In this document: positions 1 through 4,708 of the stretch, piece after piece | Numbering within the stretch: position 1 is the first letter of the stretch | How the letters are laid out: the number at the start of each line of letters is the position of its first letter | Assembly (NCBI GenBank): GCA_002773185.1 | Contig: PFBU01000075.1 | Coordinates: forward strand, 18,874 to 27,200 | Reading direction: 5' to 3' | From: Candidatus Magasanikbacteria bacterium CG10_big_fil_rev_8_21_14_0_10_36_16 | GTDB taxonomy: Bacteria > Patescibacteriota > Patescibacteriia > Magasanikbacterales > UBA922 | DNA: 8,327 nucleotides | Notes under the pieces: model-generated | Told to the model about the DNA's origin: nothing | The model's input: only the letters and a program-made list of their open reading frames with translations | Databases searched by the model: none | Translations under genes and position numbers: made by a program

Positions 1-218
1 GTGAAAGTAAAAGAGAACATGAAATAGATGAAAAAAATTATTATCGTAAAGAAGTTCGTAGTGGTTCATTTTTTAGACAAGTAGCTTTACCTGTCCCTGT
101 GCAAGAAGACAATGTAATCGCTGAGTTTGAAGATGGAGTACTAAAAATTACTTGTCCAAAAGCAGATGAAAATAAATCAAAAAAAATAAGTGTGAAGGTT
201 GTTAAAAAGAACAAATAA
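1..218 (+). CDS. Hsp20 / alpha-crystallin small heat-shock protein, C-terminal part (5' end outside window)
   Basis: An open frame runs in from the left edge (first full codon at 3) to a TAA at 216-218, giving about 71 residues. The translation contains EVRSGSFFRQVALP followed by an acidic stretch, then AEFEDGVLKITCPK and a lysine-rich tail ending VKVVKKNK. The GSF-R--LP and A-F-DGVL-I--PK blocks are the characteristic second half of the alpha-crystallin domain (Hsp20 family). These proteins are ATP-independent cytoplasmic holdases that bind unfolding proteins and pass them to the DnaK system, which fits the dnaK and dnaJ genes downstream. The usual C-terminal I-x-I/V oligomerisation motif is only loosely represented by ISVKV. 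The N-terminal arm and start codon lie outside the window. Confidence 0.88.
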   Translation, partial: ESKREHEIDEKNYYRKEVRSGSFFRQVALPVPVQEDNVIAEFEDGVLKITCPKADENKSKKISVKVVKKNK

Positions 219-298
219 CACGAATGTTAAACAAATTACACTAATTAACTGGCAGTGGTGGACTGAACATTCTAAACTGCTAAGATATTATTAATAAT

Positions 299-832
299 AT
301 GGATTTATTAAATATTGAAATAGAAACAGAAAGACTTAGACTAATACCTGTTTCAGAAAAATATCTGGAAGATATATTTAAAGAATTTTCTCCAGAGATT
401 GTTACTTATATGGTTCCAAAACCAGCCGAAAAAATAGAAGAAACCGATACCTTTATTTCTAGCACTATAGAGAATATGAAAAAAGGTGAAGAAATTGTTT
501 TGTCTATTTTGAAAAAAGATTCTGGAGAATTTGTGGGTATTACAGGACTTCATTATATTGATACTCTTCATCCTCATTTTGGGGTTTGGACTAAGAAAAG
601 TTCACATGGTAACAAATATGGACGAGAAGCTTTGCAAGGTTTCAAAAAATGGGCAGATGAAAATATAAAATATGAATATATTGTTTACCCAGTTGATAAA
701 AGAAACATTGCAAGTAGAAAAATAGCAGAAAGTATTGGTGGTGTGATAGAAGACGAATATGAAAAAGTTGGTATGGGAGGTCAACAGCTTGATGAAGTGG
801 AATATCGTATTTATAAAAACAAAAGTGATTAA
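299..832 (+). CDS. GNAT-family N-acetyltransferase, RimJ/RimL type (Acetyltransf_3)
   Basis: A 177-residue protein of normal length for single-domain GNAT enzymes, which move an acetyl group from acetyl-CoA to an amine. ETERLRL (residues 9-15) is the typical first strand of the RimJ/RimL group. FVGITGLHYID (78-88) is the beta-4 strand, FGVWTKK-(S)HGNKYGREAL (94-112) is motif A that binds the CoA pyrophosphate, and VDKRNIASRKIAESIGG (132-148) is motif B, with the N-x-AS-(K/R)-(I/V)-x-E--G pattern. In motif A the usual R-G-x-G-x-A is changed to H-G-N-K-Y-G, so one conserved glycine is a lysine. The substrate cannot be told from sequence; it may be a ribosomal-protein N-terminus, an aminoglycoside or a small amine. 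The ATG at 299 is preceded by A/T-rich sequence without a Shine-Dalgarno motif. The gene sits 80 nt after hsp20 and 93 nt before dnaK, in the same direction, so co-transcription is possible but not shown. Confidence 0.88.
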   Translation: MDLLNIEIETERLRLIPVSEKYLEDIFKEFSPEIVTYMVPKPAEKIEETDTFISSTIENMKKGEEIVLSILKKDSGEFVGITGLHYIDTLHPHFGVWTKKSSHGNKYGREALQGFKKWADENIKYEYIVYPVDKRNIASRKIAESIGGVIEDEYEKVGMGGQQLDEVEYRIYKNKSD

Positions 833-888
833 GTGAAAAAAACTAATTAAAAAATATAAATTAAAATTAAGAAACGCTCAGGGTCTAC

Positions 889-912
889 AGATCCTTCACT
901 GCGTTCAGGATT
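889..912. repeat. AGATC...AGGAT short palindromic repeat upstream of dnaK
   Basis: A partial palindrome beginning AGATCCTTC and ending TTCAGGATT, with ATCCT and AGGAT arms. Just before it, at 875-885, is ACGCTCAGGGT, which resembles its right half. The same pattern recurs at 6378-6401 and 6503-6532, and partly at 8305-8327, so it looks like a dispersed element. It ends 13 nt before the dnaK start codon and therefore forms most of the visible leader. No CIRCE-type (TTAGCACTC-N9-GAGTGCTAA) operator and no clear -35/-10 promoter pair was seen between 833 and 925. Confidence 0.55.
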
Positions 913-925
913 AAGTAAAAAAACT

Positions 926-2866
926 ATGTCAAAAATATTAGGAATCGATTTGGGAACAACCAATTCATGTATGGCTATCATCGAAGGTGGTCAGCCAAAA
1001 GTATTAGAAAATAAAGAAGGAAATCGTACTACACCATCTGTCGTTGCTATGTCAAAAACAAGTGAACGTCTTGTTGGTCAGCTTGCTAAGCGTCAAGCTG
1101 TAACCAATCCAAGTAATACGCTTTATTCTATCAAGCGTCTTATTGGTCGTCGTTTTGAAGATAAAGAAGTAAAAGATATTATAGAACACTCACCATATAC
1201 TATTATCAAAGATGGTGATAAACTCAAAATAAAAATGGGGGACAAAGAATATACACCTCCAGAAATTTCAGCTATGATTTTGCAAAAATTAAAAGCAGAT
1301 GCTGAAGAAAAACTTGGTGAAAAAATTACCGAAGCTGTAATCACTGTGCCTGCTTATTTTGACGATTCACAAAGACAAGCAACAATTGCTGCTGGTGAAA
1401 TCGCTGGCCTAAAAGTTGCTCGTATTATCAATGAACCAACAGCAGCTGCTTTTGCTTATGGCTTTGACAAAAAAGGTGACCAAAAAATAATGGTTTACGA
1501 TTTGGGTGGTGGAACATTTGATGTCTCAGTGTTAGATATTTCTCATGATGGTGAACAATCAACAGTAGAAGTATTATCAACCAATGGTGATACTCATCTT
1601 GGTGGTGATGATTTTGATAAAAAAATTATGGAATGGATTCTAGAAGAATTCAAAAAAACAGAAGGTATAGATCTTAGTAAAGATCCTTTGTCATTACAAC
1701 GTGTCAAAGATGCTGCTGAAAAAGTAAAAATTGAATTATCAAGTACTGTAGATGCTGAGGTCAACGAACCTTTCATCACTTCTGGTGCTGAAGGTCCAAA
1801 ACATTTGAGTTTGAAACTTAGTCGTGCCAAGTTGGAAGAGCTTGTTGCTGATTTGGTAGAAAAAACTATGGGACCAGTTAGAAAAGCTTTGGAAGATGCC
1901 AAAATGCAAAAATCTGAAATCAATGAAATTGTGCTTGTTGGTGGTATGACTCGTATGCCTTTGGTACAACAAAGTGTTGAAAAATTCTTTGGTAAAAAAC
2001 CAAACATTACTGTCAACCCAGACGAAGTCGTTGCTGTTGGTGCGGCTATCCAAGCTGGACAATTGCAAGGTGATTTGGGCAAAGAAATTTTGCTTCTTGA
2101 CGTCACTCCACTTTCATTAGGACTTGAAACTCTTGGTGGAGTTTGTACCAAGCTTATTGACAGAAATACCACTATTCCAACAAGTAAAACTCAAGTATTT
2201 TCTACAGCAGCGGACAATCAGCCAAGTGTAGAAATACATGTTTTGCAAGGTGAACGTGAAATGGCTACTGACAACAAAGCTCTTGGAAGATTTATGCTTG
2301 ATGGTATTCCTCCATCTCCACGTGGTGTTCCTCAAATTGAAGTAAAATTTGATATTGACGCTAATGGTGTTTTGCAAGTATCTGCTAAAGACAAAGGAAC
2401 TGGCAAAGAACAATCTATTCGTATTGAAGCTTCTTCTGGTTTGTCAGATGAAGAAATAGAAAAAATGAAAAAAGATGCTGAAGCTCATGCTGATGAAGAT
2501 AAGAAAAAACGTGAAATGATTGATATCAAAAATACAGCTGACACTATGATCTATACTACCGAAAAAATGATGAAAGATGTAGAAGAAAAAAAGATTGAAG
2601 TGACAGAAGAAGAAAAACAAAAAGTAAATGATGCTCTAGTAAAGATGAAAGAAGTAAAAGAAAAAGATGATATAGAAGAAATCAAAAAAGTTTCTGAAGA
2701 ATTATCTACTGTTGCTCAAGCTATTGGGATGAAGATGTATCAACAAGAGCAAGCTCAAACGCAGAAAGACGCTGACACTACGCAGACAAACGCGGAAGGT
2801 AAAACAGAAGAAAAGAAAGATAAAAGTGAATCTGTTGAGGGTGAAGTAGTGGATGATAAGAAATAA
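926..2866 (+). CDS. dnaK: Chaperone protein DnaK (Hsp70)
   Basis: A complete Hsp70 of 646 residues, close to the E. coli length of 638. The ATPase domain covers about residues 1-383: GIDLGTTNS (6-14) with Asp8, Lys70 in SIKRLIG, VPAYFDDSQRQAT (141-153), NEPTAAA (169-175) with Glu170, DLGGGTFD (192-199) with Thr197 and Asp199, and LVGGMTRMP (337-345). By alignment to E. coli these are the phosphate-binding and catalytic positions, and all are present. The interdomain linker is ILLLDVTPLSLG (388-399). The beta-sandwich substrate-binding domain follows (about 395-505), then a helical, Lys/Glu-rich lid (about 506-607) and a disordered tail ending GEVVDDKK, similar to the acidic C-terminus of other DnaKs. 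The N-terminal domain keeps the segment missing in Firmicutes DnaK (VGQLAKRQAVTNP...IGRRFED). DnaK works with DnaJ and GrpE in ATP-driven refolding; dnaJ lies about 1.8 kb downstream and grpE is not in the window. No Shine-Dalgarno motif precedes the ATG. Confidence 0.98.
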   Translation: MSKILGIDLGTTNSCMAIIEGGQPKVLENKEGNRTTPSVVAMSKTSERLVGQLAKRQAVTNPSNTLYSIKRLIGRRFEDKEVKDIIEHSPYTIIKDGDKLKIKMGDKEYTPPEISAMILQKLKADAEEKLGEKITEAVITVPAYFDDSQRQATIAAGEIAGLKVARIINEPTAAAFAYGFDKKGDQKIMVYDLGGGTFDVSVLDISHDGEQSTVEVLSTNGDTHLGGDDFDKKIMEWILEEFKKTEGIDLSKDPLSLQRVKDAAEKVKIELSSTVDAEVNEPFITSGAEGPKHLSLKLSRAKLEELVADLVEKTMGPVRKALEDAKMQKSEINEIVLVGGMTRMPLVQQSVEKFFGKKPNITVNPDEVVAVGAAIQAGQLQGDLGKEILLLDVTPLSLGLETLGGVCTKLIDRNTTIPTSKTQVFSTAADNQPSVEIHVLQGEREMATDNKALGRFMLDGIPPSPRGVPQIEVKFDIDANGVLQVSAKDKGTGKEQSIRIEASSGLSDEEIEKMKKDAEAHADEDKKKREMIDIKNTADTMIYTTEKMMKDVEEKKIEVTEEEKQKVNDALVKMKEVKEKDDIEEIKKVSEELSTVAQAIGMKMYQQEQAQTQKDADTTQTNAEGKTEEKKDKSESVEGEVVDDKK

Positions 2867-2874
2867 GCAAATCT

Positions 2875-2906
2875 AGCAGAATCAGCAAACACAGCAGATT
2901 CAGCAA
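2875..2906. repeat. Direct repeat of 14 nt just after dnaK
   Basis: AGCAGAATCAGCAA (2875-2888) and AGCAGATTCAGCAA (2893-2906) match at 13 of 14 positions and are separated by ACAC. They begin 9 nt after the dnaK stop codon. No function is evident; replication slippage or a dispersed repeat would both explain them. Confidence 0.6.
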
Positions 2907-2909
2907 GTT

Positions 2910-2942
2910 CCTCCCCTAGTAGGGGAGGTTAGGAGGGGTTTT
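2910..2942. repeat. C/G-rich palindromic element after dnaK (8-bp stem, 3-nt loop)
   Basis: CCTCCCCTAGTAGGGGAGG (2910-2928) is a perfect 8-bp inverted repeat with an AGT loop, followed by TTAGGAGGGGTTTT. A second G-rich block (GGAGGGG) follows at once, giving the CCTCCCC...GGGGAGG-TTAGGAGGGGTTTT layout, which I recognise from memory as a common intergenic palindromic repeat in many bacteria. It could add to transcript termination after dnaK, but the T-run comes about 10 nt after the stem, so it is not a classical terminator. Confidence 0.55.
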
Positions 2943-2997
2943 GTGTAAATGCTCTATACCTAAACTTTAAGAAATACTTTCTAATTGAATAAATATC

Positions 2998-3027
2998 TTT
3001 GCCCTGTCCTAATTTGGACGGGGCAAA
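2998..3027 (+). terminator. Probable rho-independent terminator of dnaK
   Basis: TTTGCCCTGTCC (2998-3009) pairs with GGACGGGGCAAA (3016-3027) in a 12-bp stem with one U-G pair and a TAATTT loop. This is the strongest hairpin downstream of dnaK. The following sequence (TGGTTTGTTT) is T-rich but has no clean T-run, so termination efficiency is uncertain. The nearly symmetrical stem could also act on the other strand. Confidence 0.55.
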
Positions 3028-3118
3028 TGGTTTGTTTAATTGAAGGTATTGGAGTAAAATGTAGACATATATTTTAGATGTCAGGTGTTATAGATAATTA
3101 TTTTAAGGATGTAATATA

Positions 3119-3192
3119 TTCTTGTCACGGACAAGAAAAGTGGTTCACGTCCTGGAAGGACATAAGATTTTAGGCTGGTACTTTAGTACCAG
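3119..3192. repeat. Row of three unlike short hairpins upstream of the transposase
   Basis: Three perfect inverted repeats follow one another. TTCTTGTC/GACAAGAA with an ACG loop lies at 3119-3137, GTCCT/AGGAC with a GGA loop at 3149-3161, and CTGGTACT/AGTACCAG with a TT centre at 3175-3192. A fourth, at 3215-3227, is listed with the transposase repeats. Small-loop hairpins of this kind are typical of REP-like substrates of single-strand (HUH) transposases, and the transposase gene starts 49 nt after the third. The sequences differ from each other, so they are not simply copies of one element. Confidence 0.55.
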
Positions 3193-3212
3193 TAAAAATG
3201 TGTTTTATTATG

Positions 3213-3233
3213 TAGTCCCAGAGGGACGATTGA
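3213..3233. repeat. REP-like hairpin, left flank of the transposase gene
   Basis: GTCCCAGAGGGAC (3215-3227) is a 5-bp perfect stem with an AGA loop, 13 nt before the transposase ATG. The 21-nt block 3213-3233 matches the reverse complement of 3700-3720 at 17 of 21 positions. The gene is therefore bracketed by inverted copies, the layout expected for REP/BIME pairs or transposon subterminal hairpins. Confidence 0.7.
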
Positions 3234-3240
3234 TAAAATT

Positions 3241-3690
3241 ATGTCAGATACATTTTCAAAATTATTTTTTCATGTTGTTTTCAGTACCAAGGAAAGAATA
3301 AAATTTCTTAAACCAGATTTGAGAGTCAGACTATTTGAATATATGGGAGGAATAGCTAAAAATAATAATTTTCAAACAGTATTTACAAACGGCATAGATG
3401 ATCATTTACACACGTTATTATTGCTTAAACCAAATATGGCTGTTTCAAAAGCTGTTCAGCTTTTAAAAGGTGGTTCTTCAAAATGGATACATGATAATTT
3501 TTCAGATTTAAAAATGTTTACTTGGCAGAGTGGTTTTTGTGCTTTTTCTGTTAGTCATTCCCAAGTTGAAAAAGTCATTGAATATATTTCAAAGCAGGAA
3601 GAACATCACAAAAAAATGGATTTTAAAGATGAATACAAAAAATTATTGAAAATAAATAATATAGATTATAAAGAACAATATTTATTTTGA
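3241..3690 (+). CDS. IS200/IS605-family Y1 (HUH) transposase, TnpA-like / REP-associated
   Basis: A 149-residue protein, the full usual length of IS200-like transposases (Transposase_17/Y1_Tnp). The N-terminal strand FFHVVFSTKERIKFL, the metal-binding HUH motif DHLH (54-57, His55 and His57), LLKGGSSKWI (74-83), FTWQSGFCAFSVSHSQ (93-108) and YISKQEEHHKK (115-125) are in the family order. Tyr115 is the likely nucleophile and Gln119 the usual third metal ligand. Such enzymes cut and rejoin single-stranded DNA at hairpins. No TnpB partner is present, so this is an IS200-type or RAYT-like solo gene. The frame is intact, so the enzyme may be active. The ATG at 3241 follows a small hairpin, and the TGA comes 15 nt before an inverted copy of that hairpin. 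It lies between dnaK and DUF3467/dnaJ and was probably inserted there. Confidence 0.93.
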   Translation: MSDTFSKLFFHVVFSTKERIKFLKPDLRVRLFEYMGGIAKNNNFQTVFTNGIDDHLHTLLLLKPNMAVSKAVQLLKGGSSKWIHDNFSDLKMFTWQSGFCAFSVSHSQVEKVIEYISKQEEHHKKMDFKDEYKKLLKINNIDYKEQYLF

Positions 3691-3699
3691 ACACGTAGT

Positions 3700-3720
3700 T
3701 CATCCGTCCCTCTGTGACTT
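3700..3720. repeat. REP-like hairpin, right flank of the transposase gene
   Basis: GTCCCTCTGTGAC (3706-3718) is an imperfect inverted copy of GTCCCAGAGGGAC at 3215-3227, with one substitution in the 13-nt core. The wider 21-nt blocks match at 17 positions. It begins 10 nt after the transposase stop codon. The substitution weakens the local stem, as seen in decayed REP copies. Confidence 0.65.
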
Positions 3721-3756
3721 GTTTGTAGAAAATTATAGACAATTAACAAAAAAATC

Positions 3757-3911
3757 AACTACCTCGTAGCATCGTGCCCAAGGCTGATCAGTCCTCTGGC
3801 TGAAGCTGACGAGATATGAGAAGGAATCCTGACTTAGTCGGGATAGCAAGAGCTATGGGGAATTAAAACCTCTCGTCCGCCTTGCCGTGCACTCCTTTGG
3901 CTGTGAGCGGA
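3757..3911 (+). ncRNA. Structured GC-richer intergenic island; candidate noncoding RNA or mobile-element end (unidentified)
   Basis: About 155 nt, visibly richer in G/C than the surrounding A/T sequence, with many nested pairings. CTCGT-AGC (3763-3770) pairs with GCT-ACGAG (3805-3813, one bulged G). GACGAGA (3808-3814) pairs perfectly with TCTCGTC (3871-3877). Inside that second stem are ATCCTGAC/GTCGGGAT (3826-3844, TTA loop, one U-G) and ATAGC/GCTAT (3843-3856, AAGA loop), which share two bases. TCCGC/GCGGA (3876-3911) closes the 3' end. The first two stems share the ACGAG strand and cannot form together. It does not match tRNA, tmRNA, RNase P or SRP RNA features I can recognise. It lies 67 nt after the transposase and ends 22 nt before DUF3467, so it could be a leader RNA, an IS-linked RNA or the remnant of a repeat. 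The strand is assumed. Confidence 0.4.
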
Positions 3912-3933
3912 TTAAATTAGCTAAAATTATTTT

Positions 3934-4236
3934 ATGGACAATTCACAATCACAAAATGAAAATAAAGGCATTCAAATAAAAGTAACTGATGAAGTATTGG
4001 CTGGAAAATATTCTAATATGGCACAAATCTCTCACAATAGAGAAGAATTTGTGCTTGATTTTATAACAATTTTGCCACCAGCAGGAACACTGAATTCTAG
4101 AATAATCATGAGTCCAGGACACTACAAAAGAATGATCAAAGCTATGCAAGAAAATTTGCGTAGGTGTGAAGAAAGTTTTGGAGAAGTAAAAGAGTCTAGT
4201 GAGCCTGAGACTATTCTTGGTTTTCCTGTTAAGTAA
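3934..4236 (+). CDS. DUF3467 family protein (function unknown)
   Basis: A 100-residue protein with a short polar N-terminus and then IQIKVTDEVLAGKYSNMAQISHNREEFVLDFITILPPAG (13-51), followed by RIIMSPGHYKRMIKAMQENLRRCEESFGEV (56-85). The G-YSN----I-H---EF-LDF blocks and the SP-H-K--I-A---N---YE--FG segment are the hallmark of DUF3467 (PF11950). The family is small, soluble and conserved in many bacteria, with no established biochemical role known to me. The acidic tail (about 86-100) is probably disordered. It has no signal peptide or membrane segment. Its place in a chaperone locus might indicate a link with protein folding, but that is only context. The start at 3934 follows an A/T-rich leader without a Shine-Dalgarno motif. 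Confidence 0.88.
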   Translation: MDNSQSQNENKGIQIKVTDEVLAGKYSNMAQISHNREEFVLDFITILPPAGTLNSRIIMSPGHYKRMIKAMQENLRRCEESFGEVKESSEPETILGFPVK

Positions 4237-4240
4237 ACTA

Positions 4241-4286
4241 GTAAGAATTAAGGATTAAGTAATAAGTAATAAGTATTAAGAATTAT
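4241..4286. repeat. AT-rich repeat, left flank of the four-helix-bundle gene
   Basis: A low-complexity block of AAGAATTAAGGATTAAG followed by repeated TAATAAGTAATAAG units. It is complementary in kind to the block at 4667-4701: AAGAATTAAGGATTAAG matches the inverted right copy at 16 of 17 positions, and ATAAGTAATAA matches over 11 of 11, although the two sub-blocks are in a different order. Together they look like inverted repeats around the gene at 4345-4672. Low complexity makes chance similarity more likely here. Confidence 0.5.
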
Positions 4287-4344
4287 TCAATAATAAAATG
4301 TCAGATTTAAGGAAATAGAACTCCCTATAATCTCTGCCACAGGG

Positions 4345-4672
4345 ATGGGTTCACAAACTTTTAAAGATTTGTTGGTTTGGCAAAAAGCTCACAAAATGGT
4401 TCTTGAAGTATATAAAGTGACGTCTAATTATCCGAAACATGAACTTTTTGTGCTTATTAGCCAGATTAAACGCGCTACAATATCTGTACCTGCAAATATT
4501 GTTGAAGGCTTTAGAAGGGTAGGAAATCAAGATAGTATAAGATTCTATAATATTTCTGATGCTTCTTTAGAAGAATTAAAATATCACATGTTTTTATCAA
4601 AGTATTTCTTTAATGATGGATGAAGTAGGTAGATTGTTATATGGTTGGATCCAAAGTCAAAAAAAATCTTAA
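4345..4672 (+). pseudogene. Four-helix-bundle protein (23S rRNA intervening-sequence / S23 type), frameshifted near the 3' end
   Basis: The first frame (4345-4623) gives 92 residues. FKDLLVWQKAHKMVLEVY (6-23), QIKRATISVPANIVEGF (40-56) and SDASLEELKYHMFLSKYF (71-88) are the conserved helices of the four-helix-bundle family (TIGR02436), which is encoded inside 23S rRNA intervening sequences and resembles the Avd accessory protein of diversity-generating retroelements. Members are usually about 115-125 residues. Here a TGA at 4621 stops it early, but the next frame continues from 4613 to a TAA at 4670-4672 as MMDEVGRLLYGWIQSQKKS, the typical last helix. About ten residues expected between the two parts are missing, so a small deletion that is not a multiple of three is the likely cause; a sequencing error alone would not explain the shorter spacing. 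A TATAAT box lies at 4326-4331, without a good -35. AT-rich inverted repeats flank the gene, suggesting a mobile unit. Confidence 0.8.
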
Positions 4673-4701
4673 TTCTTAATTCTTAATTGTTATTACTTAT
4701 C
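4667..4701. repeat. AT-rich repeat, right flank of the four-helix-bundle gene (inverted copy)
   Basis: Three tandem TCTTAAT/TTCTTAAT units followed by TGTTATTACTTATC. Its reverse complement resembles the left block at 4241-4286. It begins at the last codons of the shifted frame and ends 7 nt before the dnaJ start codon, so it also forms the dnaJ leader. Confidence 0.5.
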
Positions 4702-4708
4702 AAAAAAT

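Larger units (their letters stand above)
2867..3240. other. Gene-free stretch between dnaK and the transposase, made mostly of repeats and hairpins
   Basis: No credible coding frame is visible in these 374 nt. From left to right it holds a 14-nt direct repeat (2875-2906), a C/G-rich palindrome (2910-2928), A/T-rich sequence, a 12-bp terminator-like hairpin (2998-3027), a weak inverted repeat GACAT/ATGTC (about 3064-3082) and four separate short hairpins (3119-3227) running up to the transposase start. The last of these belongs to the pair that brackets the transposase. Confidence 0.7.

Noticed and set aside
243..280. GCAGT...ACTGC inverted repeat between hsp20 and the GNAT gene
   Set aside because: It is only 5 bp with a long loop and no T-run, within chance expectation.
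833..925. Heat-shock operator (CIRCE) or sigma-32 type promoter before dnaK
   Set aside because: No TTAGCACTC/GAGTGCTAA pair or convincing -35/-10 set is present; only A/T-rich sequence and a palindromic repeat.
1594..2172. Long open frame on the - strand within dnaK
   Set aside because: It is a shadow of the dnaK coding frame, with a serine/leucine-rich translation that has no recognisable domain.
3805..3840. CTGACGAG resembling the CUGANGA core of a hammerhead ribozyme
   Set aside because: No matching GAAA segment after a stem II and no cleavage-site arrangement could be found, so the core match is by chance.
3816..3866. Mini-ORF MRRNPDLVGIARAMGN inside the structured island
   Set aside because: It is only 16 codons, has no ribosome binding site and overlaps strong hairpins (ATCCTGAC/GTCGGGAT and ATAGC/GCTAT), which explain the sequence better.
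4326..4331. TATAAT promoter element before the four-helix-bundle gene
   Set aside because: A good -10 match, but no -35 partner at 16-18 nt; in A/T-rich DNA such hexamers are frequent, so it was not listed as a promoter.
4345..4672. Alternative genetic code (TGA read as Gly) as the cause of the early stop
   Set aside because: Reading through the TGA in the same frame gives only Ser-Arg and then TAG, while the next frame matches the family; the transposase also ends normally at a TGA.
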